The notes under the pieces were generated by a model, which saw only the letters and a list, made by a program, of their open reading frames with translations, did not search any database and was not told where the DNA came from. From assembly GCF_002264395.1 (NCBI RefSeq), contig NZ_NFVA01000002.1, forward strand, positions 124,001 to 188,000: a stretch of DNA of 64,000 nt. Reading direction: 5' to 3'. Every line of letters begins with the position of its first letter. Positions within the stretch are counted from its first letter, which is position 1. The position numbers were made by a program, and so were the translations under genes. Origin of the DNA: Paenibacillus sp. VTT E-133291. GTDB taxonomy: Bacteria; Bacillota; Bacilli; Paenibacillales; Paenibacillaceae. Positions 35,355-43,087 of the stretch are shown piece after piece.

Positions 35355-36131
35355 TTATGGAAGCTTAGACTCTGCAGATCGTAGAGCTAGGGAGATCTTC
35401 TGCTCCCAGCTGTAAATATTTTGATGCATGTCATGAATTCGTTTCATTTGCTCAAAGGATGCTTTCATTTTTATTGCTGCCGTAATCGCATCCCCTTGTT
35501 TTACAGCCGATTTATATTGTTTATCTGCTTCTGAACGAACTTTCTGTGCTATAGCGATATTCTTGTTCTCGGCGGTGATTTGCTTCTTCAAAGCTGTGAT
35601 CGGGGCCAGAGCATCTTTGACAGGCTTGATCTTGGCAGCGGTTTGCTTGCGGGCAGTTGCCAATGCGTCTGTCTTCGCCTTCATTTCAGTGCGAGCGAGT
35701 GTTACCGCAGCTTTGAGCTTATTGCGTCTTAGATCCAGGAGAGTGGCTGTCTTAAAATCCTTAGCTTTCTTGGCTGCGGTAGACTGCTTACTGAGAGTGC
35801 TGTATTGTTCCAGCAGGGGAGCATGTTTCTTCTGAGCTGACGTAGCTTCAGATGATAAACGACTCAGCAGAACCTTATCTGTTGACTCTATGACAGAATG
35901 AATAGATTTCAGTGTTTCATTATTCTGCTTACGTAACATTTGAATTTTTGAGCTATAGGACTTGAGGGCTACTTGAAGTGAGGTATAATTAGCATGGAGA
36001 CCGTTAATGTCATCTAAGGCTGACTCCCAATCTGTACCTGCTGAAGCTAATGTTAGGTTGATGTTGAGGAGGGCTACTACTAGAATGAATTGGACAAACC
36101 GCTTTAAATAACTAAAATTGTGAATAAACAT
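35355..36131 (-). CDS. Secreted coiled-coil protein of unknown function
   Basis: 258 residues. A signal peptide (FVQFILVVALLNINLTLASAG, cut near residue 32) precedes a body almost wholly helical and rich in Lys, Ala, Gln and Ser, with heptad-like runs such as ATLLDLRRNKLKAAVTLARTEMKAKTDALATARKQ. No catalytic motif or cysteine was seen. It resembles helical surface or wall-associated proteins. AAGGAG lies 9 bases before the ATG. It is alone on the minus strand and is preceded by a promoter and an attenuator-like hairpin at 36159-36269. Confidence 0.75.
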   Translation of the reverse strand: MFIHNFSYLKRFVQFILVVALLNINLTLASAGTDWESALDDINGLHANYTSLQVALKSYSSKIQMLRKQNNETLKSIHSVIESTDKVLLSRLSSEATSAQKKHAPLLEQYSTLSKQSTAAKKAKDFKTATLLDLRRNKLKAAVTLARTEMKAKTDALATARKQTAAKIKPVKDALAPITALKKQITAENKNIAIAQKVRSEADKQYKSAVKQGDAITAAIKMKASFEQMKRIHDMHQNIYSWEQKISLALRSAESKLP

Positions 36132-36158
36132 TCATTTCAGCTCCTTAATTAGTCTATG

Positions 36159-36212
36159 CGCGCAAAAAAGCACCTCCAAGATAGGCATGAATGCCTATCT
36201 TGCGAGGTGCTT
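36159..36212 (-). terminator. Attenuator-like terminator in the leader of the coiled-coil gene
   Basis: On the minus strand AAGCACCTC pairs with GAGGTGCTT and CAAGATAGGCAT with ATGCCTATCTTG, 21 base pairs with one bulged G and a 2-base loop, followed by TTTTTT. It lies between the promoter at 36241-36269 and the start at 36131. The upstream GCGAG (36215-36219 region) can pair instead with the CTCGC that overlaps the left arm, a possible antiterminator. Confidence 0.7.
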
Positions 36213-36240
36213 CTCTCGCAGAAATATAAATGATACACTT

Positions 36241-36269
36241 ACTATAACTTGAAATTAATGGATAGTCAA
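36241..36269 (-). promoter_or_regulatory. Sigma-A-type promoter of the coiled-coil gene
   Basis: Read on the minus strand, TTGACT (36269-36264) and TATAGT (36246-36241) are separated by exactly 17 bases. Transcription would begin near 36234 and run through the attenuator-like hairpin. Confidence 0.7.
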
Positions 36270-36326
36270 TCTGAAAAAGAACATTTGTTTGCTTTTTGGA
36301 ATAATGAAACATAAGGAGAGTCAAAG

Positions 36327-37184
36327 ATGAATTCACATCTAGATCGAATGCATGATCGAGTGGCCTTAATAACCGGAACCTCTAGTGGATTTGGACTGCT
36401 CACAGCCTTGAAACTGGCTGGACAGGGATTCAAAGTTGTAGCAACCATGCGCGATTTGAGTCGTAAAGGCGCGCTTGAGCAGCAGGCAGAGCAAGCAGGA
36501 CTCTTAAAGCAGCTTCATTTTATGACTATGGATGTTACCGATAGTGAGTCTATACAGGCGACTATATCCTCAGTACACGAAACATTCGGAAGAATTGATG
36601 TTTTGGTAAATAATGCAGGCTTTGCTATAGGTGGCTTCATAGAAGAGCTACGTATGGAGGAATGGCGCCAGCAAATGGAGACGAATTTTTTCGGATTAGT
36701 CGCGGTGACAAAGGCTGTGCTGCCAGTTATGCGAGAACAGAAAAGTGGTACGATTATTAACGTGGGGAGTATAAGCGGGTTGTCCGGGTTTCCGGGGTAT
36801 GCTCCATATGCAGCTTCCAAATTTGCAGTAGAAGGATTCAGTGAAAGTCTGCGTCATGAAATGTCTCCTTATGGAATACGTGTAGTATTAATTGAACCTG
36901 GCTCATTCCGTACTCCGATTTGGGGAAAAGGAATGGAACAAATTCGTCCAGCCGAGGATTCTCCTTATAGAGATCGTCTGGATGCTGTGCTACGATATTC
37001 CAAGCATACCGCTGAAACTGCACCTGATCCAAAGCAAGTGGCAGATCTCATCGGTCGAATTACTGAAATGAAGTCACCAAGGCTTCGGTATCCTATCGGC
37101 AAAGGCACCCGGATCTTGATCTTAGGCAAAACGCTGCTCCCGTGGAAATGGCTGGAGAGAATGATTGCGAAAGAATTGAGGTGA
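36327..37184 (+). CDS. Short-chain dehydrogenase/reductase
   Basis: 285 residues. The NAD(P) motif is ALITGTSSGFGLLTALKLA (about 13-31), NNAGFAIGG near 93, the active-site serine in INVGSISGLSG and the YAASKFAVEG motif near 160. The SDR-type order is typical of oxidoreductases acting on carbonyl compounds; GTSSGFG hints at a retinol dehydrogenase-like subgroup but the substrate is unknown. AAGGAG precedes the ATG. A membrane protein gene follows 4 bases on. Confidence 0.92.
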   Translation: MNSHLDRMHDRVALITGTSSGFGLLTALKLAGQGFKVVATMRDLSRKGALEQQAEQAGLLKQLHFMTMDVTDSESIQATISSVHETFGRIDVLVNNAGFAIGGFIEELRMEEWRQQMETNFFGLVAVTKAVLPVMREQKSGTIINVGSISGLSGFPGYAPYAASKFAVEGFSESLRHEMSPYGIRVVLIEPGSFRTPIWGKGMEQIRPAEDSPYRDRLDAVLRYSKHTAETAPDPKQVADLIGRITEMKSPRLRYPIGKGTRILILGKTLLPWKWLERMIAKELR

Positions 37185-37188
37185 TGGA

Positions 37189-37533
37189 ATGGAGCAATCC
37201 ATAAACTTAACAATCATTAAACTTATTGGATATGTATCCAGTTTGATGACCGTTTTTTTATGGTTTATATTTATATTCATTAATCCGTATGCTGAGGTTA
37301 CGAATCAATCCAGTATTATAATAAGTATGGTAATGCTGGTGTTGCCTGCCGGATTACTTGCGATAGGTATCTCTTTAGATAGAAGTCCTCTCATGCTTCT
37401 CGCCTTTATTTGGAGTTTTCCATACAGTATATATATGTTTTTAACGCCGGGAATCTTCAGGTTGTTCGGGATTACAAGCTTAATGTATTTATTGTGTTTT
37501 GCGTTATTTAGAATCATCAAGATCAGATTTTGA
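37189..37533 (+). CDS. Four-span membrane protein of unknown function
   Basis: 114 residues with hydrophobic segments near 10-30, 42-60, 66-84 and 90-110. No family was recognised. GAGGTG lies just before the ATG, 4 bases after the stop of the SDR gene, so both are likely on one mRNA. Confidence 0.7.
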   Translation: MEQSINLTIIKLIGYVSSLMTVFLWFIFIFINPYAEVTNQSSIIISMVMLVLPAGLLAIGISLDRSPLMLLAFIWSFPYSIYMFLTPGIFRLFGITSLMYLLCFALFRIIKIRF

Positions 37534-37552
37534 ATAGAATTGAGGTGTGTCG

Positions 37553-37948
37553 ATGCTAGATTCGTCGGGACTACATATTTGCTTCGATCCAGCAGGCCGT
37601 GAAATTGAAATCCTTGATGTTACTCCAGTGGGTAAAGATAAATACCGCATCGAAGAGACTCCAATTTTTAATCCAAGTGTTACAATGGGTGATATTATAC
37701 GGGTGAAAGAAGAACTAGGGATCTATTACTATCAGGAAACGGTACAGAAATCTCATTTCAAAAGGTACGCTTGGCTCCTCAGTAAAGAGGCTGTTGATTC
37801 AACAGCCATTTCTGCTTTTAAACAACGGATCACAGAGAATGATGGGAAATGTGAACAGATCTTTGGCGGTTTGTTGGTCATTCATATTCCTAAGAATACA
37901 TTGATCGATGTGGATGGGGAAATGAATCGCATTATTGAGCGGTTTTAG
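37553..37948 (+). CDS. Hypothetical cytoplasmic protein
   Basis: 131 residues from the ATG at 37553 with GAGGTG before it. The sequence is soluble, with LHICFDPAGREIEILDVTPVGKDKYRIEETP at the start and GGLLVIHIPKNTLIDVDGEMNRI at the end, an alternating beta pattern. No known family is recognised. It lies 20 bases after the membrane protein and probably closes the SDR operon. Confidence 0.7.
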   Translation: MLDSSGLHICFDPAGREIEILDVTPVGKDKYRIEETPIFNPSVTMGDIIRVKEELGIYYYQETVQKSHFKRYAWLLSKEAVDSTAISAFKQRITENDGKCEQIFGGLLVIHIPKNTLIDVDGEMNRIIERF

Positions 37949-37986
37949 AAGTGTGGGTACGTAAATATTAATGAAGTATGAGTAAG

Positions 37987-38036
37987 AAAAAAATGCTGCG
38001 GCATGAAATGCAAGGAAGCTTGCACATGATGCAGCA
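37987..38036 (-). terminator. Terminator of the minus-strand alpha/beta hydrolase
   Basis: TGCTGC/GCAGCA arms with inner GCAAG/CTTGC form a long imperfect hairpin. On the minus strand it is followed by TTTTTTT, placing it after the hydrolase gene that ends at 38090. Confidence 0.7.
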
Positions 38037-38089
38037 GCACGGAGAATAGGTGAAACGCGGTTTAGACAATCTGAGCGATACAATCTATA

Positions 38090-39067
38090 TTATTTTATTT
38101 CTTTCATAAATGTCTTGAAATTTTCTGCGATTTCTTTTGATTTGGTATGGTGCAGATAATGACCTGCATCAAGTTTTACCAATTTTCCTTGCTTGGAATT
38201 TTTGACCTGCTCTTCATGCAATGATATCCAATCTTTTAAGAGAGTATCATCCCCTTGTACAAAGAGCAAAAGAGGAAGATCTTTTGGAAAAGTTGAATTT
38301 AGAGCCCCTTTATAATTAGTAGCCATATGTCCCATTTCATTTAAGTGAGTGTAATTATAAGTGTTTCTAAGCGTAAACAATCTCAATTGTTCTTTAGTTT
38401 CTTCATCAAACGGCAATCCAGCATAGGGATTTCCACTAGATTTCAATACCAATCTGCCCAAGCCCGATGATCTAAGTAGTTTTAATTTTCCTGTTGGTAT
38501 TTTAACATCTATTCTGTCTTCCGTTGCAATACTGTTATCAATCCCGACAAATGCACTCACTTCGTTTGGATATTTGTTCACATAATTCAAACTGTACATA
38601 CCGGAAATAGAGTGTGCCATTAGAATATAACGGTCAATATTAAGTTGTTTTACAGCTTCATGAATTTCACTTACAATATTTTCCGTGGTTCGTTCTTTTT
38701 CAGTTCTATCACTTAATCCATAACCGAAAGGCTCAATCGCGACAACTTTGTAAAATGGGGATAGTTCATCTATTAACAGCTTAAAATCAAGTCCCGGTGC
38801 CACCGTTCCATAACCAGGTAAGAGCACGACTGTCTCTTCGCCATTTCCTTGAATCAAAACATTCATTTTTTTACCATCGACGCTTACAGACTGACCATAG
38901 GGTTTTATTTTAGCTTGGTCCGATTTATTTAAGAAAATATTAGCTACAAAAACAGTCACTAGAAAAAGTACTATTGCAGTAGCTAAAGCCCCTAAGGATA
39001 TAAGTATAATTTTAAGCGGTTTATTCATCTTTTTTTTAATAACCTCTTCTTCTGGTTTCACTTGCAT
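38090..39067 (-). CDS. Membrane-anchored alpha/beta hydrolase
   Basis: 325 residues. A basic N-terminus (KKKMNKPLK) and one span (ISLGALATAIVLFLVTVFVANIF) anchor a hydrolase domain outside the membrane. Seen motifs are VVLLPGYGTVAPG, the nucleophile elbow MAHSISGMYS with its serine, and LDAGHYLHHTKS with the catalytic histidine. It likely hydrolyses esters or amides at the cell surface. AGGAG precedes the ATG. It is convergent with the gene ending at 37948 and monocistronic. Confidence 0.85.
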   Translation of the reverse strand: MQVKPEEEVIKKKMNKPLKIILISLGALATAIVLFLVTVFVANIFLNKSDQAKIKPYGQSVSVDGKKMNVLIQGNGEETVVLLPGYGTVAPGLDFKLLIDELSPFYKVVAIEPFGYGLSDRTEKERTTENIVSEIHEAVKQLNIDRYILMAHSISGMYSLNYVNKYPNEVSAFVGIDNSIATEDRIDVKIPTGKLKLLRSSGLGRLVLKSSGNPYAGLPFDEETKEQLRLFTLRNTYNYTHLNEMGHMATNYKGALNSTFPKDLPLLLFVQGDDTLLKDWISLHEEQVKNSKQGKLVKLDAGHYLHHTKSKEIAENFKTFMKEIK

Positions 39068-39236
39068 CTTCTCCTGTTCTAATCGGTTTATTCTAGCTAT
39101 CTTAATGAGTTGCTAAAGGAAGCTTACCCCATGAAGGTGAACCCTACATGACGACAATATGAACTGAATATGAACGAGCGTAAAAAGCTTCTGCACCGAT
39201 CAAAGTGTCTATAAAATGAATATGAGGTGAGCAATT

Positions 39237-39734
39237 ATGTTGAAATTTATCAAACAATATTTGCCAAGTGTTGCTATTGCAGTGGTCCTATCTTTGTTTG
39301 TAAGAACTTATGTTGCTGAAGCCATGAGGGTTCCTACTGGCTCTATGATTCCTACAATTGAAATTAATGACCGTCTAATCGTGGAAAAAATGTTATGGAT
39401 GACGACACTCGATCATGGAGATATCGTCGTGTTTACGCCCCCGGTAGCGGGTGATGAGCATAAAAGATATGTAAAGCGGTTGATAGGGTTGCCAGGTGAT
39501 ACCATTGAAATTAAAGATGGAGCGCTTTACAGAAATGGAACGGAGATCAATGAACCCTATCTTAATGAGCGGATGGACTATACTTTTGGGCCCGTTACAG
39601 TTCCGGCGGATCATTACTTTTTTCTCGGAGATAACCGGAATATAAGCAATGATGCTCATCTCTGGGCTACTCCTTTTGTAGCGAAGGATCAGTTGATCGG
39701 AAAAGTGATAGCGGACTTTAGTATTCCTTTTTAG
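39237..39734 (+). CDS. sipS: Signal peptidase I
   Basis: 165 residues with one N-terminal span (VAIAVVLSLFVRTYVAEAM). The catalytic serine is S36 in PTGSMIPT, the catalytic lysine K80 in RYVKRLIGLPGD, and the box GDNRNISNDAHLW closes the fold. It cuts signal peptides from secreted proteins at the outer face of the membrane. Several SipS/T/U/V paralogs usually coexist in Bacillales, so the exact symbol is loose. GAGGTGAG precedes the ATG; it is monocistronic. Confidence 0.93.
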   Translation: MLKFIKQYLPSVAIAVVLSLFVRTYVAEAMRVPTGSMIPTIEINDRLIVEKMLWMTTLDHGDIVVFTPPVAGDEHKRYVKRLIGLPGDTIEIKDGALYRNGTEINEPYLNERMDYTFGPVTVPADHYFFLGDNRNISNDAHLWATPFVAKDQLIGKVIADFSIPF

Positions 39735-39860
39735 GTGATGTAGCGGGGGTCTTTTGAACTAATTGTGAGTGTTAATGAGACTTTAACCATATTGTGACTT
39801 TGGAATAATTTAGCTATCCTTAAGGTAAAATATACCTATTGATAGGAAGGGTGCAGAATT

Positions 39861-40898
39861 TTGAAAGCTCATGTCACGGATCTCAAACATGGCGATTGTC
39901 TTATGTTGGACACTTTTAATAGTGTTGGTTTACACGTGCTCCCAAAAGGGACAATTGTTTACCAAGAAGAAATCACCCTCCTGATGAGACATCGTATCGA
40001 TTATGTTGATATTGAACCTCGCAGCATTGCGATGGATAATGAGGGAACGAATCTGGAACAAAGCCTAAATGGAAACTTTGATCTAGCGATCCAAAACTAT
40101 GAATCTATTTTTCTAGAGGCACTCAGCAAGGGCAGTTTCACGCAGTCAGATGTAGATCTTACGTTGCAGCCCTTGCTGGAAAAAATGGATGAACATAAGG
40201 ATGTAGTTTCCTTATTGCTGCTCCTTGAACGGGAAGACGTTGGTACATACAATCATTCATTACAGGTCGGACTGCTATCCTTTTACATAGCGACTTGGTT
40301 AGGTTATACCAAAGAAGAACGCTACGAGATTAGCCGGGCAGGGTATTTACACGACATAGGAAAAAGTCAGATCGACCCCTCTATCTTAAATAAGACGGGG
40401 ATCTTAACCCCCGAAGAAACTGAAGAACTAAAGCGTCACACTTCGTATGGATACGATATTATTCTTAAATCTATGAATGACGAGAAGACCGCTCTGGTGG
40501 CGCTTCAGCATCATGAATTCGAGGATGGGACCGGTTATCCTAATATGCTTCGTAAGGCGGACCTGCACCCGTATACACTGATTGTGGCTGTTGCTAATGC
40601 CTATGTTGGGATGACCTCTGCAAGAGTGAATCAACCCAAACAAGGGCTGATAACTGTTCTGCGCAAGGTGCATGAGCTGGGCTTTGGAAAGCTGAATGGA
40701 AATGCGGTACAAGCTTTGATTGGACATTTACTGCCGAACTTTGTAGGTAAAAGTGTTCAGCTTAGCAACGGAGAGCAAGGTACGATTATTATGAACAATC
40801 CTTTGGATATTTTTAAACCGTTAGTGAAAGTAGATGAATCTACGTTTAGGGATTTATCCAAGGAGCGAAATTTGACCGTTGAGGAAGTATTTATTTAA
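39861..40898 (+). CDS. HD-GYP domain protein, probable c-di-GMP phosphodiesterase
   Basis: 345 residues beginning with a TTG codon, 9 bases after GGAAGGG. The HD pair is H164-D165 in LHDIGKSQ, HHE lies at 217-219 and the GYP triad in DGTGYP near 225. The domain binds metals and hydrolyses cyclic di-GMP. About 100 residues precede it and 80 follow (LSNGEQGTIIMNNPLDIFKP), the latter like the C-terminal strand of related Bacillales proteins. No transmembrane segment is seen. The gene is alone and ends at a terminator. Confidence 0.92.
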   Translation: MKAHVTDLKHGDCLMLDTFNSVGLHVLPKGTIVYQEEITLLMRHRIDYVDIEPRSIAMDNEGTNLEQSLNGNFDLAIQNYESIFLEALSKGSFTQSDVDLTLQPLLEKMDEHKDVVSLLLLLEREDVGTYNHSLQVGLLSFYIATWLGYTKEERYEISRAGYLHDIGKSQIDPSILNKTGILTPEETEELKRHTSYGYDIILKSMNDEKTALVALQHHEFEDGTGYPNMLRKADLHPYTLIVAVANAYVGMTSARVNQPKQGLITVLRKVHELGFGKLNGNAVQALIGHLLPNFVGKSVQLSNGEQGTIIMNNPLDIFKPLVKVDESTFRDLSKERNLTVEEVFI

Positions 40899-40926
40899 TA
40901 AATATTTTCGTTACGAAAATAAAGGG

Positions 40927-40970
40927 AAGGCTATCCACTCGATCACTAAGATCGTGGGGTAGCCTTTTTT
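40927..40970 (+). terminator. Intrinsic terminator after the HD-GYP gene
   Basis: AAGGCTA and TAGCCTT form the base, with CGATC/GATCG inside and ACTAA as loop, followed by TTTT. It may also serve the minus-strand mazG-type gene. Confidence 0.8.
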
Positions 40971-41003
40971 AAATGCCGATTGTAGCCCTTTTCCTACTTC
41001 TCC

Positions 41004-41321
41004 TTAGGAATTAAAGCGTTTAACTAATTTTTCCTTATGTGCAGTAAATGCCTCTTCTAAAGTGATACCATACAAATCGGCTAACAAGGCTATATTTCCT
41101 AGCACATCACCAATTTCCTCAATCAAGTCGTGTTTCAGTTGCTCTGGTGGAGGGGTAGATTCATCTGGGCGATCTCTTCCGATTTCATAGGAGCGTACTG
41201 CCCGTGCAACCTCACCGGTCTCTTCCATAAGAAATCCAACCCGTATAAAAGGACCATAATCGGTCCAGCCTCTTTGTCCATAATAACTTTTAATCCATTT
41301 CTGCACTTCATTGATCTCCAT
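41004..41321 (-). CDS. MazG-type nucleotide pyrophosphohydrolase
   Basis: 105 residues from the ATG at 41321, with AAGGAG upstream. The all-alpha MazG fold shows the metal-binding EETGEVARA and EEIGDVLGNIALLADLYG, two Exx(D/E) helices. Such enzymes split nucleoside triphosphates to the monophosphate and pyrophosphate and clean up damaged nucleotides. The proximity to the LOG gene, divergent across 97 bases, fits nucleotide housekeeping. Confidence 0.88.
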   Translation of the reverse strand: MEINEVQKWIKSYYGQRGWTDYGPFIRVGFLMEETGEVARAVRSYEIGRDRPDESTPPPEQLKHDLIEEIGDVLGNIALLADLYGITLEEAFTAHKEKLVKRFNS

Positions 41322-41418
41322 ATTATGTAGCACTCCTTAATCTTTTATATGATTTATTCTCCAACATATAGTATATTAGATGTCGGATATTATCAATATA
41401 TAGTTTGGAGATGAGGAT

Positions 41419-41997
41419 TTGAAATCAATTTGTGTTTTTGCAGGGTCGAATTTAGGGGTGCATGAGGAATATAAAGCTAAAGCTGTTGAACTTGGTAACC
41501 ATATGGCTATGAACGATTATCGCTTAATTTACGGGGGGTCAAGAATTGGATTAATGGGTGAAGTCGCTAATGCTGTCTTGAACGGTGGAGGTGAGGTGAT
41601 CGGAGTTATGCCTAGGGGATTGTTTAATGGAGAGATGGTACATAGAGAATTAACACAGCTGATAGAAGTGGACGATATGCATGGACGAAAAGCAAAAATG
41701 GGGGAGCTGGCAGATGGCTTTATTGCTTTACCCGGCGGTTTTGGGACGTATGAAGAGCTGTTTGAGGTTTTGTGCTGGTCACAAATCGGTATACATAAGA
41801 AACCGGTAGGGGTTTTAAATATCAGGAATTATTTTGATCCTCTGATGAATCTGATTCAACACAGCATTAACGAGGGATTTTCTAACGCTTCACATCTTAG
41901 CTTGTTAAATATAGACCAAGAACCCTCGGAACTATTAAAAAAACTAGAAAGCTATGTCCCTCAAACGTTGGAACAAAAGTGGAAACAGCTTAACTAG
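41419..41997 (+). CDS. LOG-family nucleoside 5'-monophosphate phosphoribohydrolase
   Basis: 192 residues starting with TTG, preceded by [19 protein letters not shown] (39-47) and the diagnostic PGGFGTYEE (105-113) are both present, together with [12 protein letters not shown] proteins cleave adenine or cytokinin nucleotides into the free base and ribose 5-phosphate; B. subtilis YvdD is a homolog. A bacterial LOG may act in nucleotide salvage or make cytokinin-like signals; the latter is of interest in a plant-associated genus but unproven. Confidence 0.9.
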   Translation: MKSICVFAGSNLGVHEEYKAKAVELGNHMAMNDYRLIYGGSRIGLMGEVANAVLNGGGEVIGVMPRGLFNGEMVHRELTQLIEVDDMHGRKAKMGELADGFIALPGGFGTYEELFEVLCWSQIGIHKKPVGVLNIRNYFDPLMNLIQHSINEGFSNASHLSLLNIDQEPSELLKKLESYVPQTLEQKWKQLN

Positions 41998-42182
41998 AGA
42001 ACAGTTACTGTAACAGATGAATGGGCTGCCGAGAGGGAGCTCTTTTTCTGCTAATCATTTGTTGTGGTAGAATATGGGTAGGTGAATACCCCATTTGAAA
42101 TATGGGATTTGCTGAATTTGAATTTCACTAGTGGATTGGCTATGATAAATATAGAGAAAAGCTACAAGAGGAGAAATGGATA

Positions 42183-42932
42183 ATGACCCCCGAGAATCAA
42201 ATCGAACAATTTAAGAAGCTTAAGCACGAGATCACCCGATTTATGTTGATTTATAAATTTGCACTTGATGAGATGGAGACGAAGATTGAGATCCTCAAAC
42301 AGGAGTTTCAGTCTCTTCACGATTACAGTCCTATTGAACATACTAAATCGAGAATCAAGTCTCCCGAGAGTATTATGAACAAAATGCTCCGTAAAAATGG
42401 AGATTTATCTCTAGATTCTGTGAGAAATTGTATTAAAGACATTGCAGGTCTACGAATTACCTGCTCTTTTATCTCAGATATTTATCATGTAAGTGAAATG
42501 CTTCAGAAGCAGGACGACTTAACGGTTCTTGAAGTGAAGGATTATATTAAGAACCCCAAGCCTAACGGATATCAAAGTTTACATTTGCTGATTCAGGTAC
42601 CTGTGTTTATGTCAGATCGTCAGGAGTTAGTGTGCGTTGAGGTACAAATTCGTACCATTGCCATGGATTTCTGGGCAAGTCTCGAACATAAAATTTTCTA
42701 TAAATATAATAAGTCAGTACCAGAGAGTATGACGCGTGAATTGAAAAATGCAGCGGATGCCGCTCATGCACTTGATCTGCAAATGGAGCGACTGCATCGG
42801 GACATTAAAGAAATCAAAGACGACGATGAAGATGATGATCTTAGTTCCTTTGAGGAGCTTCGCCGTATAGTGATTCACAATCAGCAATTCACACTTCCGG
42901 CTAACTTTATTAAGCTGCTTGGAGACAAATAA
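42183..42932 (+). CDS. Small alarmone synthetase (GTP pyrophosphokinase)
   Basis: 249 residues of a lone RelA/SpoT-type synthetase domain with neither hydrolase nor regulatory domain. IKSPESIMNKMLRK, the acidic DIAGLRITCSF near residue 97, NPKPNGYQSLHLLIQVP near 121 and EVQIRTIAMDFWASLEHK near 156 are the family motifs. NGYQSLH suggests the RelP/YwaC side rather than RelQ. It makes (p)ppGpp from ATP and GDP or GTP. A strongly acidic loop EIKDDDEDDDLSS precedes the C-terminal helix. Expression under cell-wall stress is known for YwaC; here it is not tested. Confidence 0.92.
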   Translation: MTPENQIEQFKKLKHEITRFMLIYKFALDEMETKIEILKQEFQSLHDYSPIEHTKSRIKSPESIMNKMLRKNGDLSLDSVRNCIKDIAGLRITCSFISDIYHVSEMLQKQDDLTVLEVKDYIKNPKPNGYQSLHLLIQVPVFMSDRQELVCVEVQIRTIAMDFWASLEHKIFYKYNKSVPESMTRELKNAADAAHALDLQMERLHRDIKEIKDDDEDDDLSSFEELRRIVIHNQQFTLPANFIKLLGDK

Positions 42933-42944
42933 GCTGATCACATC

Positions 42945-42983
42945 ACCTAGAGTTACCGTTTCTGGTTAACTCTAGGTTTTTTT
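42945..42983 (+). terminator. Intrinsic terminator after the alarmone synthetase
   Basis: ACCTAGAGTTA and TAACTCTAGGT form an 11-bp perfect stem, with CC/GG inside and a small loop, followed by TTTTTT. Confidence 0.9.
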
Positions 42984-43087
42984 ATTGTAGTTATCATTGC
43001 CACGTACAACTAGAATAGAGTATTCTCAACTTGAAAGAGAGACTTGTAATCATTGGCTTCATCAAATTGATATGAAGGAGAATGAAG

